In this document: positions 9,361 through 17,857 of the stretch, in pieces
How positions within the stretch are numbered: position 1 is the stretch's first letter
How the letters are laid out: each line of letters opens with the position of its first letter
Origin: Methanomicrobium antiquum
GTDB lineage: Archaea; Halobacteriota; Methanomicrobia; Methanomicrobiales; Methanomicrobiaceae
Length of the DNA stretch: 64,000 nucleotides
Reading direction: 5' to 3'
Assembly: GCF_029633915.1 (NCBI RefSeq)
Contig: NZ_CP091092.1
Location: 2,108,001 to 2,172,000, forward strand
Program-made: the position numbers and the translations under genes
The notes under the pieces: model-generated
What the model saw: the letters and a program-made list of their open reading frames with translations, nothing else
What the model was told of the DNA's origin: nothing
Database searches by the model: none

Positions 9361-10773
9361 TCAGAGAATCCTCTTCTTTTTATCATCCCTGATAAGGAAA
9401 AAGACAAAAATAAACAATAAAGTCATCATCGCCGCTATACAGATAGCGGTTGCATTAAATCCTGCCATATTGGCTGTAATTGATTCGGGATCTGAATAAC
9501 CTGACATCACAATAGACATTACTGTTATCAAAACCGCTGTTCCAATTGCTCCTGATGCCTGACGAAGAGTGTTTAAAACCGCACTTCCATGATGAATCAC
9601 ATTTTCGTCAAGCGAGTTTAGCGCCCAGGTTGATAAGGGAGTGTTAAGCAGTGCAACTCCGGCACTGTTTACTGAATAAATAATAAAAATCAAAATCATC
9701 GGGCTTTTGGCATCAAGGAGTGCAAGACAAAATGATGCAAACATTAAAGCTCCTGCTCCTATAAGAACAGGTTTTCTTGGCCCATGGCTGTCAAAAATCC
9801 TTCCTGAAAGTATGCTCATAATCCCCATACAAAACGCTCCGGGGAGGAAAACAAGACCTGTCATTGTTGCTGAATACCCCTGAATTGTCTGTATGTATAT
9901 AGGAAGTATGACGCTTAATACAAGAATGGACGCCTGAAAAATCATTATTATCATAACAGCGGATGAAAATTTCCGGCTTTTTAAGACTCTTAACTCAAGC
10001 ATTGGTTTTGGAATCTTAAGCTGGCGGAGTCCAAACCAGATGAGTATTACAATACCTGCTAAAATTGCAACAATAGAATCGGCCGACATTCCGCCTGCTG
10101 CGCCTATTATACTACATCCATAAAGAAGGGAGGAAAGACCGGCTGAAGAGAGAATTAATGAGATTTTGTCAAGCGAAACTTCCTTTCTTTCTTTGAATTC
10201 ATCTATAGTAAAGAATGAAACTACTGAAACAATAACAGCAAGCGGGGCAATTGAGAGGAATACAAAATGCCATGAGAATAAATCAACAACAATTCCTGAG
10301 TAAACAGGCCCGATTGCGGGTGCGATTGCAATTATCAGTGTATAAAAACCCATTGCACGGCCACGAAATCCAATTGGAAAAATCCACATTAATATTGACA
10401 TTATCATCGGAGAGAGCATCCCGGAACTTATTGCCTGAAAAATTCTTCCAATAATTAAAATGTGAAATGCAGGCCCCCAGGCCAAAAGAAGACTTCCGAT
10501 TGTAAAAAGCATCATTGCAAAAATGAAGAGTTTTTTAAGCGAAAACCTGTCAAGAAGATATGCAGTAACAGGAATCATGACTGCCATTACAAGAGTAAAT
10601 ATTGTTATCAGCCACTGGGCTACAGATACGTCTACTGCCAAATCTGACATGATTCCGGGAATCGCCGGCGATATTATTGTCTGGTTTAAAACCGATATGA
10701 ATGCTCCGGCAATCAGAATTAATGTCATAATTATCTGTTTGCGGCTGAGTCCGGCTTCACTGAAAATAGACAT
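9361..10773 (-). CDS. MFS multidrug exporter, DHA2 type
   Basis: 470 residues with about 14 hydrophobic helices, the size and helix number of the EmrB/QacA (DHA2) drug:proton antiporters. The first loop motif A appears as LDRFSLKKLFIFAM, and motif C as APAIGPVYSGI in helix 5. The protein lies in the cell membrane and probably exports drugs or organic anions. It is not in an operon; the 291 bases downstream toward the MNT gene and about 120 bases upstream carry no other gene. It is a distant relative of the second MFS gene at 15.3 kb but is not a duplicate. Confidence 0.85.
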   Translation of the reverse strand: MSIFSEAGLSRKQIIMTLILIAGAFISVLNQTIISPAIPGIMSDLAVDVSVAQWLITIFTLVMAVMIPVTAYLLDRFSLKKLFIFAMMLFTIGSLLLAWGPAFHILIIGRIFQAISSGMLSPMIMSILMWIFPIGFRGRAMGFYTLIIAIAPAIGPVYSGIVVDLFSWHFVFLSIAPLAVIVSVVSFFTIDEFKERKEVSLDKISLILSSAGLSSLLYGCSIIGAAGGMSADSIVAILAGIVILIWFGLRQLKIPKPMLELRVLKSRKFSSAVMIIMIFQASILVLSVILPIYIQTIQGYSATMTGLVFLPGAFCMGIMSILSGRIFDSHGPRKPVLIGAGALMFASFCLALLDAKSPMILIFIIYSVNSAGVALLNTPLSTWALNSLDENVIHHGSAVLNTLRQASGAIGTAVLITVMSIVMSGYSDPESITANMAGFNATAICIAAMMTLLFIFVFFLIRDDKKKRIL

Positions 10774-10891
10774 AATTTGTAAAAACCCATGTTTTTTTCT
10801 CCCCTGATTATTCAGGGGTGTTAAAATACTTCTTGTTATAAGATTACAGTTAGCATAAAATTAACCCAAATGGAAAAAGTTTCTGGGAGAA

Positions 10892-11104
10892 GGGAGGGGT
10901 TTTGGCATTACAAATCTCAGGAAGATGAGGCAGTTATATGCTACGTTTCCAATCCGGAACGCACTGCGTTCCGTATTAAGCTGGACGCATTATCGGCATT
11001 TAATGCGGATTTCGGATGAAAACGCCCGTGATTTCTATATGGATGAGTATGTGAAATCAAACTGGAGTTCAAGACAGCCTGAGCGGCAGATTACTGCTAC
11101 GTAG
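10892..11104 (+). pseudogene. DUF1016 (YhcG-like) N-terminal fragment, copy 1
   Basis: An open stretch encodes a piece of the DUF1016 N-terminal domain: LRKMRQLYATF, RNALRSVLSWTHYRHLMRIS, ENARDFYMDEYVKSNWSSRQ. It ends at an in-frame TAG at 11102-11104, where the fragment diverges. The start of the gene and the whole C-terminal PD-(D/E)XK nuclease half are missing, so this is debris. Bases 10907-11092 are nearly identical to 13448-13633. Confidence 0.85.
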
Positions 11105-11297
11105 CATAGATTCTAAAACAAGTATCCATCCTTAAAAGAGGCGTAACTGAAATAAAATGAAAAAAACATAAACTGTTAAGAGCCCAAAAACTTATAATTT
11201 CGATGGATAAGACCGATCAGGAGACAATTCAATTTTTTTATCGTTAAATTTTGTTCTCATGGAAAGTCTAAAATCATCTTGCGCTAATAATATTCTT

Positions 11298-11534
11298 ATG
11301 GCAACCGATGGCGAAACGATAACGATAAGCCGCGATACACGGATGAAACTTGCCAGACTACGGAAGACCGGCCAGTCTTATGATTCGCTGATTTCTAATA
11401 TGGCAGACCAGGCACTGGAAATATCAGAAGGTGATGAAAACTGGGATATAAAGAAAATAGTTGCGGACTGCAAAGTGGCCGATAAGTCTACAAAGAAGTA
11501 TCACTCCTTCGATGAGGTCTTTGGAGATGCATGA
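11298..11534 (+). CDS. Antitoxin of a RelE-type pair
   Basis: 78 residues from ATG 11298 (an ATG at 11259 would add 13 residues but has no better ribosome-binding site). The N-terminus TITISRDTRMKLARLRKTGQSYDSLI is a ribbon-helix-helix-like segment typical of archaeal VapB/RelB antitoxins. The acidic C-terminus, which would wrap the toxin, ends YHSFDEVFGDA. It overlaps the toxin gene by eight bases, the usual sign of a translationally coupled toxin-antitoxin pair. A TATA-like CTTATAATT lies near 11190. The pair would repress its own promoter by analogy with the family. Confidence 0.75.
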   Translation: MATDGETITISRDTRMKLARLRKTGQSYDSLISNMADQALEISEGDENWDIKKIVADCKVADKSTKKYHSFDEVFGDA

Positions 11535-11817
11535 TATTATTTTCAGCGATGACGTACTGAAATATATCTCAAATGTTCCGAAAAAAGACAAAACCCATAT
11601 AAAAGAAATAATCCTGTTATGCCTTGGAGAATATCTTAAAAAAACAACTAAAAGATGCAATAAAAAACTTTTGAAAGGTTCAAATCCAAAAACTTACCGT
11701 CTTCATATATCAATGGCACACACTTTTTTTTATTGGATTGATGAAGAGAAACAATCTGTAAAAATTGTAAAAGCAATGGGAATTAATCAGGCTCACAGCA
11801 GATACAAAAGATCTTAA
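11527..11817 (+). CDS. RelE/ParE-superfamily toxin
   Basis: 96 residues from ATG 11527. Family features are the helix-rich start (FSDDVLKYISNVPKKDKTHI), the KLLKG..PKTYRLHIS strand pair in the middle, and the last strands FYWIDEEKQSVKIVKAMGINQAH. RelE-type toxins cut mRNA in the ribosome. The catalytic residues vary in this family, and I cannot decide between mRNA cleavage and a ParE-like gyrase poison. The coding frame overlaps the antitoxin by eight bases. The gene is intact although most of its surroundings are broken genes, which fits maintenance by addiction. Confidence 0.8.
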   Translation: MHDIIFSDDVLKYISNVPKKDKTHIKEIILLCLGEYLKKTTKRCNKKLLKGSNPKTYRLHISMAHTFFYWIDEEKQSVKIVKAMGINQAHSRYKRS

Positions 11818-12053
11818 TTTTTCGTGTTCTTCTGTTACCCCGTGTCAGGAAGGGTTCATTCTCCCCTATGACCATATCATCTTTCTGCCTGCCGATTAGT
11901 ATTCGTATTAGTGTTCGTGAACCGGGACACATCCGCATTTTATAAGTACAATGTCTTGCTGTGTGACAAAGGCTAAACCCTATCAGAAATTAGAATGATG
12001 AATATTATCCTTTTAGCGGTGCGTGGCGAAAGTAAGAAACAAAAACATTTAAC

Positions 12054-12983
12054 GTGTTTAATTTCCCACTTTCAAACATGGGGGAAGAACATCGCTTTTG
12101 GCTTTTGCAGATTTATGATAATAAAAAAATTTGGGTGAAATTACATTTTTGGCATCCTTTGAAACCGAGGTATATTTTTTATATTCTGTTCTTATTTGCA
12201 GCAATCTTACTTGCTTTTTTAGTGGATTTTTATTTTTTTAGTAGATTATCCGAAAGAGAGAGTAGTTTCGCTTTTACTTTCAGTATAGCAGGCTCTGTAC
12301 TCATTGCAATATTTATCTTTTATTTCACTCAAAAAGAGATAAAAAGACTTGAATATAGTGATGCTCTTAAAAAATTATTAATTGAATTAGGAGAAAATAA
12401 AATCAATTTAGATCAATTCGCTACAAATGTTAATATAAGATTTAAAGAACTTGAAGAGGAAAAGACCTGGAATTGGATGCCAAAACAGGACTCATATACA
12501 AATTGGGCAAGTAACGAAAATTTTTAATATAAATATTTTGCAACAAGTGCCTATTTTAATTTTGTAAATCAAGGGCATATTTTAAATACTAAATATCTAT
12601 CAATTCCAAAAGGAAATATTGCAAATATCTATGAGTCATATTTTCAATTTAATACCCAACTTCAAAAGCTTGAAAATATTATTCATAATTTTGATGATTT
12701 TAAAAAATATAATCCCCCTGATACAATAATTAATAAGCTGTCTATACCTCTTATAAAAGAAGAAATTTGTCTATATGTGACATTACCCAATAATGGTTAC
12801 ATCTTTAATAACAAAACATATTATTTTGAAAATAAAAAGGACATCCAAAGATTTTTAAAATGTGATTTTTACAATCATTATGCTAATGATTTTTTAAACG
12901 GGGGAATAATTAAAAATCATCAAATTGTTTATGATCAATTAGCAAAATATTTTGATTTTCAAAATAAAGAAATTAGAGACTAA
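12054..12983 (+). pseudogene. Membrane protein gene interrupted by one in-frame TAA
   Basis: The frame starting at GTG 12054 (or ATG 12078) codes 157 residues with two membrane helices (about 42-62 and 74-94) and a charged coiled stretch. It meets TAA at 12525-12527. The same frame then stays open for 151 more codons to TAA 12981-12983 and reads like coding sequence (YFNFVNQGHILNTKYLSIPK, later FENKKDIQRFLKCDFYNHYA). One base change would restore a ~309-residue protein. No family is recognised; two helices plus a soluble domain resembles several phage-defence membrane effectors, but that is only a resemblance. The region is clearly more AT-rich than its neighbours, pointing to transfer. Confidence 0.75.
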
Positions 12984-13143
12984 GAAAAAAAGATCCAAAG
13001 GTGAAAGACCATTTGCTGTGATTAAATCCATTTTTGGATCAGGCAATGTAAAAGTAACTAATCTGAATTAAGTTCAGGTGAAAAATATGTTTTCAGCTTT
13101 TTGTTTCAATCTTTATCAAATGAGAACAATTTATGCACATTGA
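12982..13143 (+). mobile_element. C-terminal remnant of a DDE transposase (IS5/IS1182-like)
   Basis: Frame 12982-13143 reads KGERPFAVIKSIFGSGNVKV, then TNLN, a TAA at 13069-13071, then VQVKNMFSAFCFNLYQMRTI and a TGA. ERPF..IK..FG...V.VT.....V..KN.FAAF.YNLY is the typical last segment of IS5/IS1182-type transposases, including the conserved catalytic Glu. Only about 53 residues are left and one codon is a stop, so this is a scar. No terminal inverted repeats could be found by eye. Confidence 0.7.
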
Positions 13144-13384
13144 CTGATTAGCGATAGCTATCTGAAATTTGAAAGAAATAGTCAGGGAATAAGAGGAAAA
13201 CCCTGAAGAAGGGAATCATCGAATTTATTGAATTGTTAAAAAATGAGATAATAGTAATTCTCATTTAAAACATACCTTGTTTCTATTTTGTTAATGCACC
13301 ACTATATTTTTTGACTAAGCAGGATGAAAGTAACCAAAAAATTTGATATTTTATTTTCTCCAAAAATAATTGTATTAAAAATAA

Positions 13385-13738
13385 AGTGTAGAAGAATCTT
13401 CCGGATTATTAGCTGAAAAACTTACAGAGGAGTTTGGACGTGGTTTGGACATTACAAATCTCAGGAAGATGAGGCAGTTATATGCTACGTTTCCAATCCG
13501 GAACGCACTGCGTTCCGAATTAAGCTGGACGCATTACAGACATTTAATGCGGATTTCGGATGAAAACGCCCGTGATTTCTATATGGATGAGTATGTAAAA
13601 TCAAACTGGAGTTCAAGACAGCCTGAGTGGCAGATTTATTCATTTTTCTATGAGCGGCTTCTTGCAAGCAGGGATAAGGAGGATGTCATAAAAGAGGCTG
13701 AATCAAAAGGGTTGAAACAGAGTGAAACCAAACCGTGA
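13385..13738 (+). pseudogene. DUF1016 (YhcG-like) N-terminal fragment, copy 2
   Basis: The frame is open from 13385 to TGA 13736-13738 and encodes SVEESSGLLAEKLTEEFGRG, then LDITNLRKMRQLYATF through NWSSRQPEWQIYSFFYERLL and EAESKGLKQSETKP. This is the middle and end of the DUF1016 N-terminal domain. There is no normal start codon before the conserved part (TTG 13445 lies inside it), and the C-terminal nuclease domain is absent. It extends further on both sides than copy 1 at 10.9 kb, to which it is nearly identical over about 190 bases. Confidence 0.85.
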
Positions 13739-13755
13739 CAAATTGTCACGGTTTG
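13729..13755. repeat. Perfect 27-bp inverted repeat
   Basis: Arms CAAACCGTGACAA and TTGTCACGGTTTG pair perfectly over 13 bp around a single A. It overlaps the stop codon of the second DUF1016 fragment. It could be an operator, or the pairing end of a lost element; no T-run follows. Confidence 0.8.
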
Positions 13756-13779
13756 AAAATGCCTGCTCCTGAGGGATAA

Positions 13780-13893
13780 ATGAGGATTACATATGTTGCT
13801 GACACAGAACAACTTTTCAGACTTATTCCTGAGTTCCTGACTCTGAATGTTCCTGAAAACTTTGAATTTGCTTCCGGCAACAAAACAGGGTAA
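13780..13893 (+). CDS. Possible 37-residue peptide or gene fragment
   Basis: ATG 13780 to TAA 13891 encodes 37 residues starting MRITYVADTEQLFRLIPEF. The upstream GAGGGATAA could serve as a ribosome-binding site. It lies between broken genes and the HicAB pair and is not recognised. It may be a truncated remnant rather than a working gene. Confidence 0.25.
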   Translation: MRITYVADTEQLFRLIPEFLTLNVPENFEFASGNKTG

Positions 13894-13929
13894 AATCTAA
13901 TATACGGCCGGAAACAATAGTATCATACA

Positions 13930-14133
13930 ATGAAACTAAAAGTAATCATTCATGAGGCGGAAGAAGGCGGATTCTGGGCAGAAGTTCCTTCAATTCCGGG
14001 GTGTGTAACTCAGGGTGAAACTTTTGATGAACTGCTCGCCAATATTTATGACGCAGTAGAAGGATGTCTGTCTGTAGATGTACAGGATCTCTCTCTTTCA
14101 GGAAAAGACAGAATAATGGAGATAGCAGTTTGA
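13930..14133 (+). CDS. hicB: HicB-family antitoxin
   Basis: 67 residues, a short HicB consisting only of the partly degraded RNase-H-like fold. The signature is [20 protein letters not shown] followed by [21 protein letters not shown]. There is no C-terminal DNA-binding domain of the longer HicB type. HicB binds and blocks the HicA mRNA interferase. The stop overlaps the toxin start (TTGA, 14130-14133), so both are translated together. Antitoxin-first order is common in archaea. The pair appears complete and sits at the edge of the decayed zone. Confidence 0.85.
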   Translation: MKLKVIIHEAEEGGFWAEVPSIPGCVTQGETFDELLANIYDAVEGCLSVDVQDLSLSGKDRIMEIAV

Positions 14134-14336
14134 AAACCGTCAGTGGTAAAAAATTCTGTAGCCTCCTGGAATCACACGGATGGGAACTAAAGAGAGTTTC
14201 CGGAAGTCATTACATCTATGCCAAATATGGAAATCCAAACAGAATTACTGTTCCTGTTCATGGAAATAATTTACTAAAAATTGGTTTACAGAAGCATCTG
14301 ATGAAGCTTTCAGAAATTGACGAATCAGAACTCTGA
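14130..14336 (+). CDS. hicA: HicA-family mRNA interferase toxin
   Basis: 68 residues from a TTG start at 14130 that overlaps the HicB stop. The family pattern is clear: [20 protein letters not shown], then GSHYIY with the catalytic His, then [20 protein letters not shown]. HicA adopts a double-stranded-RNA-binding-like fold and cleaves mRNA. An in-frame start further upstream inside hicB would add a non-homologous extension, so TTG is preferred. All key residues are there. Confidence 0.85.
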   Translation: MKTVSGKKFCSLLESHGWELKRVSGSHYIYAKYGNPNRITVPVHGNNLLKIGLQKHLMKLSEIDESEL

Positions 14337-14388
14337 CAACACCCTCATTTTTTAAATTATGCTCTACAGTGATAAACTCAGTCTGAGG

Positions 14389-14418
14389 CATAGACAATTA
14401 TCTCCCGAATCGTCTATG
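14389..14418. repeat. Short inverted repeat in a gene-free stretch
   Basis: CATAGAC (14389-14395) and GTCTATG (14412-14418) are perfect 7-bp arms around 16 bases, just downstream of hicA. Apart from this, 14337-14695 shows no intact gene; on the minus strand a short open stretch near 14440-14530 looks like protein debris. Confidence 0.45.
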
Positions 14419-14695
14419 TTCCTCTTTAGTTTTTTTTTCCTTTTAGATCTGGCTTTCTAAAACCTCTTTTTCAAGGAGAAGAACAATGCGGCCAAAAATT
14501 CTTTCAAGCTCTTCCAAAAGAACAAATTCAGAGTTGAATTATAAAAATCACACCACAACAACACACCTCTTCAGCTTTCAAATATCTGTTTTATCGACAT
14601 ATCACCTAAAACCTGTCAAATATTTCCATTTTTTTGGTAGATAATGTTGTAACTGTCGAAAGTGTCGACATATAACAGAGACTGATCCTTAAATT

Positions 14696-14968
14696 ATGCT
14701 TTCTTTAGCTCAATACCAGTTTGAGGTAATCCATCCGTTTTTGGACGGAAACAGCAGAAAAGGACTCATCATAAAAATCCTGCTTCTTGTGTATATGAAG
14801 ATTCTTGATATTCGGTATTGTATCTGAGCAGATATATAATCCAAAATAAAGAGATATCTAAAAGAACTGGAAATTATTGGTGTTTTAAAGTCTCAAAAAA
14901 AAGGAAGGAACAGAATATATGTAAATGACCGGCTTTATGAACTGTTGAAATATAACAGTGAAAGTTAG
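14696..14968 (+). pseudogene. Fic-domain protein remnant
   Basis: One frame reads LAQYQFEVIHPFLDGNSRKG, the Fic AMPylation motif HPFxDGN(G/S)R with Ser replacing Gly. It then hits TGA at 14825 and TAA at 14837. The same frame continues as a winged-helix tail (KELEIIGVLKSQKKGRNRIY, VNDRLYELLKYNSES) to TAG 14966-14968. The N-terminal part is missing. Both the Fic core and the C-terminal helix-turn-helix are recognisable, so this was a Fic-wHTH protein. Confidence 0.75.
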
Positions 14969-14990
14969 TGAGACCAAAACACTTTAAAAA

Positions 14991-15064
14991 TGGACTCGGG
15001 GCGATTCGAACGCCCGATCTCTGCCGTGTGAAGGCAGCGTCATGACCAGCTAGACCACGGGTCC
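14991..15064 (-). tRNA. tRNA-Val (CAC)
   Basis: Minus-strand cloverleaf. Acceptor GGACCCG pairs with CGAGTCC, with one C-A mismatch at the fifth pair. The anticodon stem CTGCC/GGCAG encloses loop TTCACAC (anticodon CAC), and the T stem GGGCG/CGCCC encloses TTCGAAT. The discriminator base is A. No intron is present. CCA is not encoded (the strand reads TTTTTAAAG after the discriminator). Confidence 0.95.
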
Positions 15065-15204
15065 TTTGAATTTACTCATAATTCTTGAATTTTTCTGATA
15101 TTAAGGGTTTTGAAGTTGTTCAAAAAAATGCTAAAAATAGTCTGAATAAAGTTAACAAAACTCAAACACCTTAAAAAATGTCCACTAAACAAATACCAAA
15201 CTAA

Positions 15205-15252
15205 TTTTTCATGTACTGTTTCATGAAAATCATGATTTGATTTCCATGGTAA
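15205..15252. repeat. Partial intergenic dyad element, copy 4
   Basis: Shares TTTCATG, TACTGTTTCATG and AAATCATGATTTGATTTCC with the dispersed family, but lacks the AAGTTAC core. It sits in the 250-base gap between tRNA-Val and the MFS gene. Confidence 0.5.
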
Positions 15253-15314
15253 AATTATGAATTACAGGGATTTTCGGCAAAGGCTATAACCAATTGTCCA
15301 CAAATATTGAATAA

Positions 15315-16703
15315 ATGGATTCCCGCCAGAAAGCAATACTTCTAATAACCTCACTGGGATCATTTCTGACCCCTTTTATGGGCTCATCAATTAACATCGC
15401 AATTCCCCAAATCGGTACAGAATTTTTCTCAGACGCAATCCTTCTCTCATGGGTTGCAACATCATACCTTCTGGCATCAGCGATATTAGTCGTTCCAATG
15501 GGCCGGCTTGCAGACATGAGAGGAAGAACCAAGATATTCCTCGCCGGAGTTGCCCTGTACACTGCATGTTCTCTTCTCTCGGCAATGGTTCCTTCAGTTG
15601 AATATCTAATCGCCTGCAGAGTCTTTCAGGGCATCGGCGGCGCAATGATATTCTCAACGGCTGTTGCGATAATAACAAGCGCAATGCCTCCAAATCTCCG
15701 GGGAACAGCGCTTGGAATAAACGTGTCAGTAGTCTATGCCGGACTTACACTCGGACCTTTCATCGGCGGGCTTATAACAGAATTCTTCGGCTGGAGAAGT
15801 ATATTTTACTTCAATTTCATACTCGGCGTTTTGATATTTATTGCAAGTCTAAAATATCTTCATATTGATGAGAAGAAAGATAAAAACACAAAATTCGATC
15901 TTTTGGGATCAGTCTTTTACGCCGGCTTCATACTCTGCCTGATGCTTGGATTTCAGGAAATCCAGGAAAGTTTCGGACTTTTGCTCTTCGCACTTGCGGT
16001 TATATTCCTGATTGTCTTTCTCGGATGGGAAAAGATGTCTCCAAATCCTGTCTTTGAAATATCACTTATCACAAAAAACAGGGTTTTTGCACTCTCAAAC
16101 CTCGCCGCACTCATCAATTACAGTGCAACGTATGCAATCGGATTTTTGTTAAGCATCTATTTACAGACAATAAGGGGCTTTGATCCTTTTACCGCAGGGC
16201 TGATTCTTATCGCCCAGCCACTTCTTCAGACAGTATTTTCGCCCGTCACAGGCAGGCTTTCTGACAAATACAACTCATCCTACATCGCAACTTTAGGCAT
16301 GGGATTTATATCAGCAGGTCTTTTGCTTTTCGCAGGACTTAATGTTGAATCATCAATTTATATGATAATCGGAAATCTTTGCTTCTTAGGATTTGGTTTT
16401 GCACTCTTTTCATCGCCAAACACACATGTTGTGATGAACAGCGTTGATGAAAGAAGATACGGTGTTGCATCAGGAATTTTGGGAACGATGAGACTTTGCG
16501 GAATGATGGCTTCAATGGGAATTTCCATGCTTGCATTTTCACTTACAATCGGAAGAGAGGCGCTTTCAGAGGCAGAATTAAGCGGAATTATGTCAGGAAT
16601 AAACATCGCATTCGCAATATTTTTAGTTCTCTGCATAATAGGAACATTCGCATCATTGGTCAGGAAGAAAAACAAAAAGAAAACCGAAGAAATAAGTTTT
16701 TAA
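15315..16703 (+). CDS. MFS drug exporter, DHA2 type
   Basis: 462 residues with about 14 membrane helices. Motif A is GRLADMRGRTKIFLAG near 62-77, and motif C-like GLTLGPFIGGLI lies in helix 5, the antiporter hallmark. Helices 7-8 carry the two extra segments of the 14-helix group. The start ATG 15315 gives a normal short N-terminus. The gene is monocistronic, with a dyad repeat element both upstream and downstream. It probably uses the proton gradient to expel hydrophobic compounds; the substrate is not known. Confidence 0.85.
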   Translation: MDSRQKAILLITSLGSFLTPFMGSSINIAIPQIGTEFFSDAILLSWVATSYLLASAILVVPMGRLADMRGRTKIFLAGVALYTACSLLSAMVPSVEYLIACRVFQGIGGAMIFSTAVAIITSAMPPNLRGTALGINVSVVYAGLTLGPFIGGLITEFFGWRSIFYFNFILGVLIFIASLKYLHIDEKKDKNTKFDLLGSVFYAGFILCLMLGFQEIQESFGLLLFALAVIFLIVFLGWEKMSPNPVFEISLITKNRVFALSNLAALINYSATYAIGFLLSIYLQTIRGFDPFTAGLILIAQPLLQTVFSPVTGRLSDKYNSSYIATLGMGFISAGLLLFAGLNVESSIYMIIGNLCFLGFGFALFSSPNTHVVMNSVDERRYGVASGILGTMRLCGMMASMGISMLAFSLTIGREALSEAELSGIMSGINIAFAIFLVLCIIGTFASLVRKKNKKKTEEISF

Positions 16704-16721
16704 TAAATTCTAAATACTCCA

Positions 16722-16778
16722 TTTACCATGAAAATCAAATTATGATTTTCATGCAAGTTACTAAGTAACTTAGATAGC
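16722..16778 (+). repeat. Intergenic dyad element, copy 5
   Basis: Contains CCATGAAAATCAAATTATGA, TTTTCATGC and the perfect dyad AAGTTACTAAGTAACTT at 16755-16771, combining both sequence versions seen in the other copies. Confidence 0.7.
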
Positions 16779-16853
16779 AAATCCTTAATTATGAAAGGTT
16801 TATTTTGTGAAACGAAAATATTCCTGATATTAAGAATATGAGGAGTGTTTTTG

Positions 16854-17645
16854 GTGAAGACCATTATCTACTATTTTACCGGCACAGGAAATTCTCTTTC
16901 AGCCGCCAAAAAAATTGCCGGAATAATAAAAGACTGTGAACTTGTACCGGTTGCGTCACAAAAAGACACTCCGGATATAATTCCGGATGCACAAAGAGTT
17001 GGAATCATATTTCCGGTTTACTTTGCCGGCCTTCCTGTGATGGTTGCAGAGTTTTCAGACCGTCTTAACCTTCAGAATGCAGAATACACCTTTGGACTGG
17101 CAACCCTTGGAGGAACAGGCGGCAAATCAGCTCTTCGTCAGCTTGACAAAATTTTGCAGGGAAAAAATACAAAAGGTCTTGATGCAGGTTTTACTGTTTT
17201 AATGCCGTCCAACTACATCCTCATGTATAATCCTCCGGCAGAAGAGAAACAAAAAGAGATCCTAACAAAAGCTGATGAGGAAATTAGTAATATTGCAGAA
17301 AAAATTGCCGGTTTAGAGAAGAAAAAAATCCCCCTGCCAGTCCTTGACAGTATTTTACATCTTGCAGCATACAGGCGGTTTGCATCAAATGTCCACAAAG
17401 CCGATGAAAAATTCTCCGTCAGCAACAACTGCACATCCTGTGGAATATGTGCGGAAATATGCCCTGCAAAAAACATAGAAATAATAGATAGTAAACCCGT
17501 CTGGAAGCACCACTGCGAGATGTGCTGTGCCTGTATCCACATCTGCCCTGCAGGCGCAATTGAGGCAGGCCCTAAAACTTCAATTCGAAACCACTACAAA
17601 AATCCGTCTGTTGAGATTTCTGAACTTAAAAATAACGATATTTAA
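16854..17645 (+). CDS. EFR1-family flavodoxin-ferredoxin protein
   Basis: 263 residues from GTG 16854, nine bases after a GAGGAG ribosome-binding site; GTG 16845 is too close to that site. The N-terminus has a flavodoxin FMN loop (YYFTGTGNSLSAAKKI), and the middle has VMPSNYILMYNPP as in EFR1 proteins. The C-terminus has two complete 4Fe-4S motifs, CTSCGICAEICP and CEMCCACIHICP. It is a cytosolic electron carrier combining one flavin and two clusters, common in anaerobic archaea. The natural partner is unknown and the gene stands alone. Confidence 0.9.
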   Translation: MKTIIYYFTGTGNSLSAAKKIAGIIKDCELVPVASQKDTPDIIPDAQRVGIIFPVYFAGLPVMVAEFSDRLNLQNAEYTFGLATLGGTGGKSALRQLDKILQGKNTKGLDAGFTVLMPSNYILMYNPPAEEKQKEILTKADEEISNIAEKIAGLEKKKIPLPVLDSILHLAAYRRFASNVHKADEKFSVSNNCTSCGICAEICPAKNIEIIDSKPVWKHHCEMCCACIHICPAGAIEAGPKTSIRNHYKNPSVEISELKNNDI

Positions 17646-17857
17646 ATAAAACCGGACTTTACAGGATAAAATACAAAATGGAAATAGAATAAAAGATAGA
17701 ATAGAATATCGAATAAAACTGTAAAAAGGAACCCTGAAATTTTCAGGTTTAATTTTCAGGTTTAATTGATTTTAAGCTGAGTTTTCAAACAGAAAACAGA
17801 ATAGATAGATATAAGTCGGGACAGTCCAAGCATTTAATGTTTAGGGGGGACTAAAAT

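Noticed and set aside
12054-12983. Pyrrolysine readthrough as an explanation for the internal stop
   Set aside because: The internal stop is TAA; pyrrolysine uses TAG.
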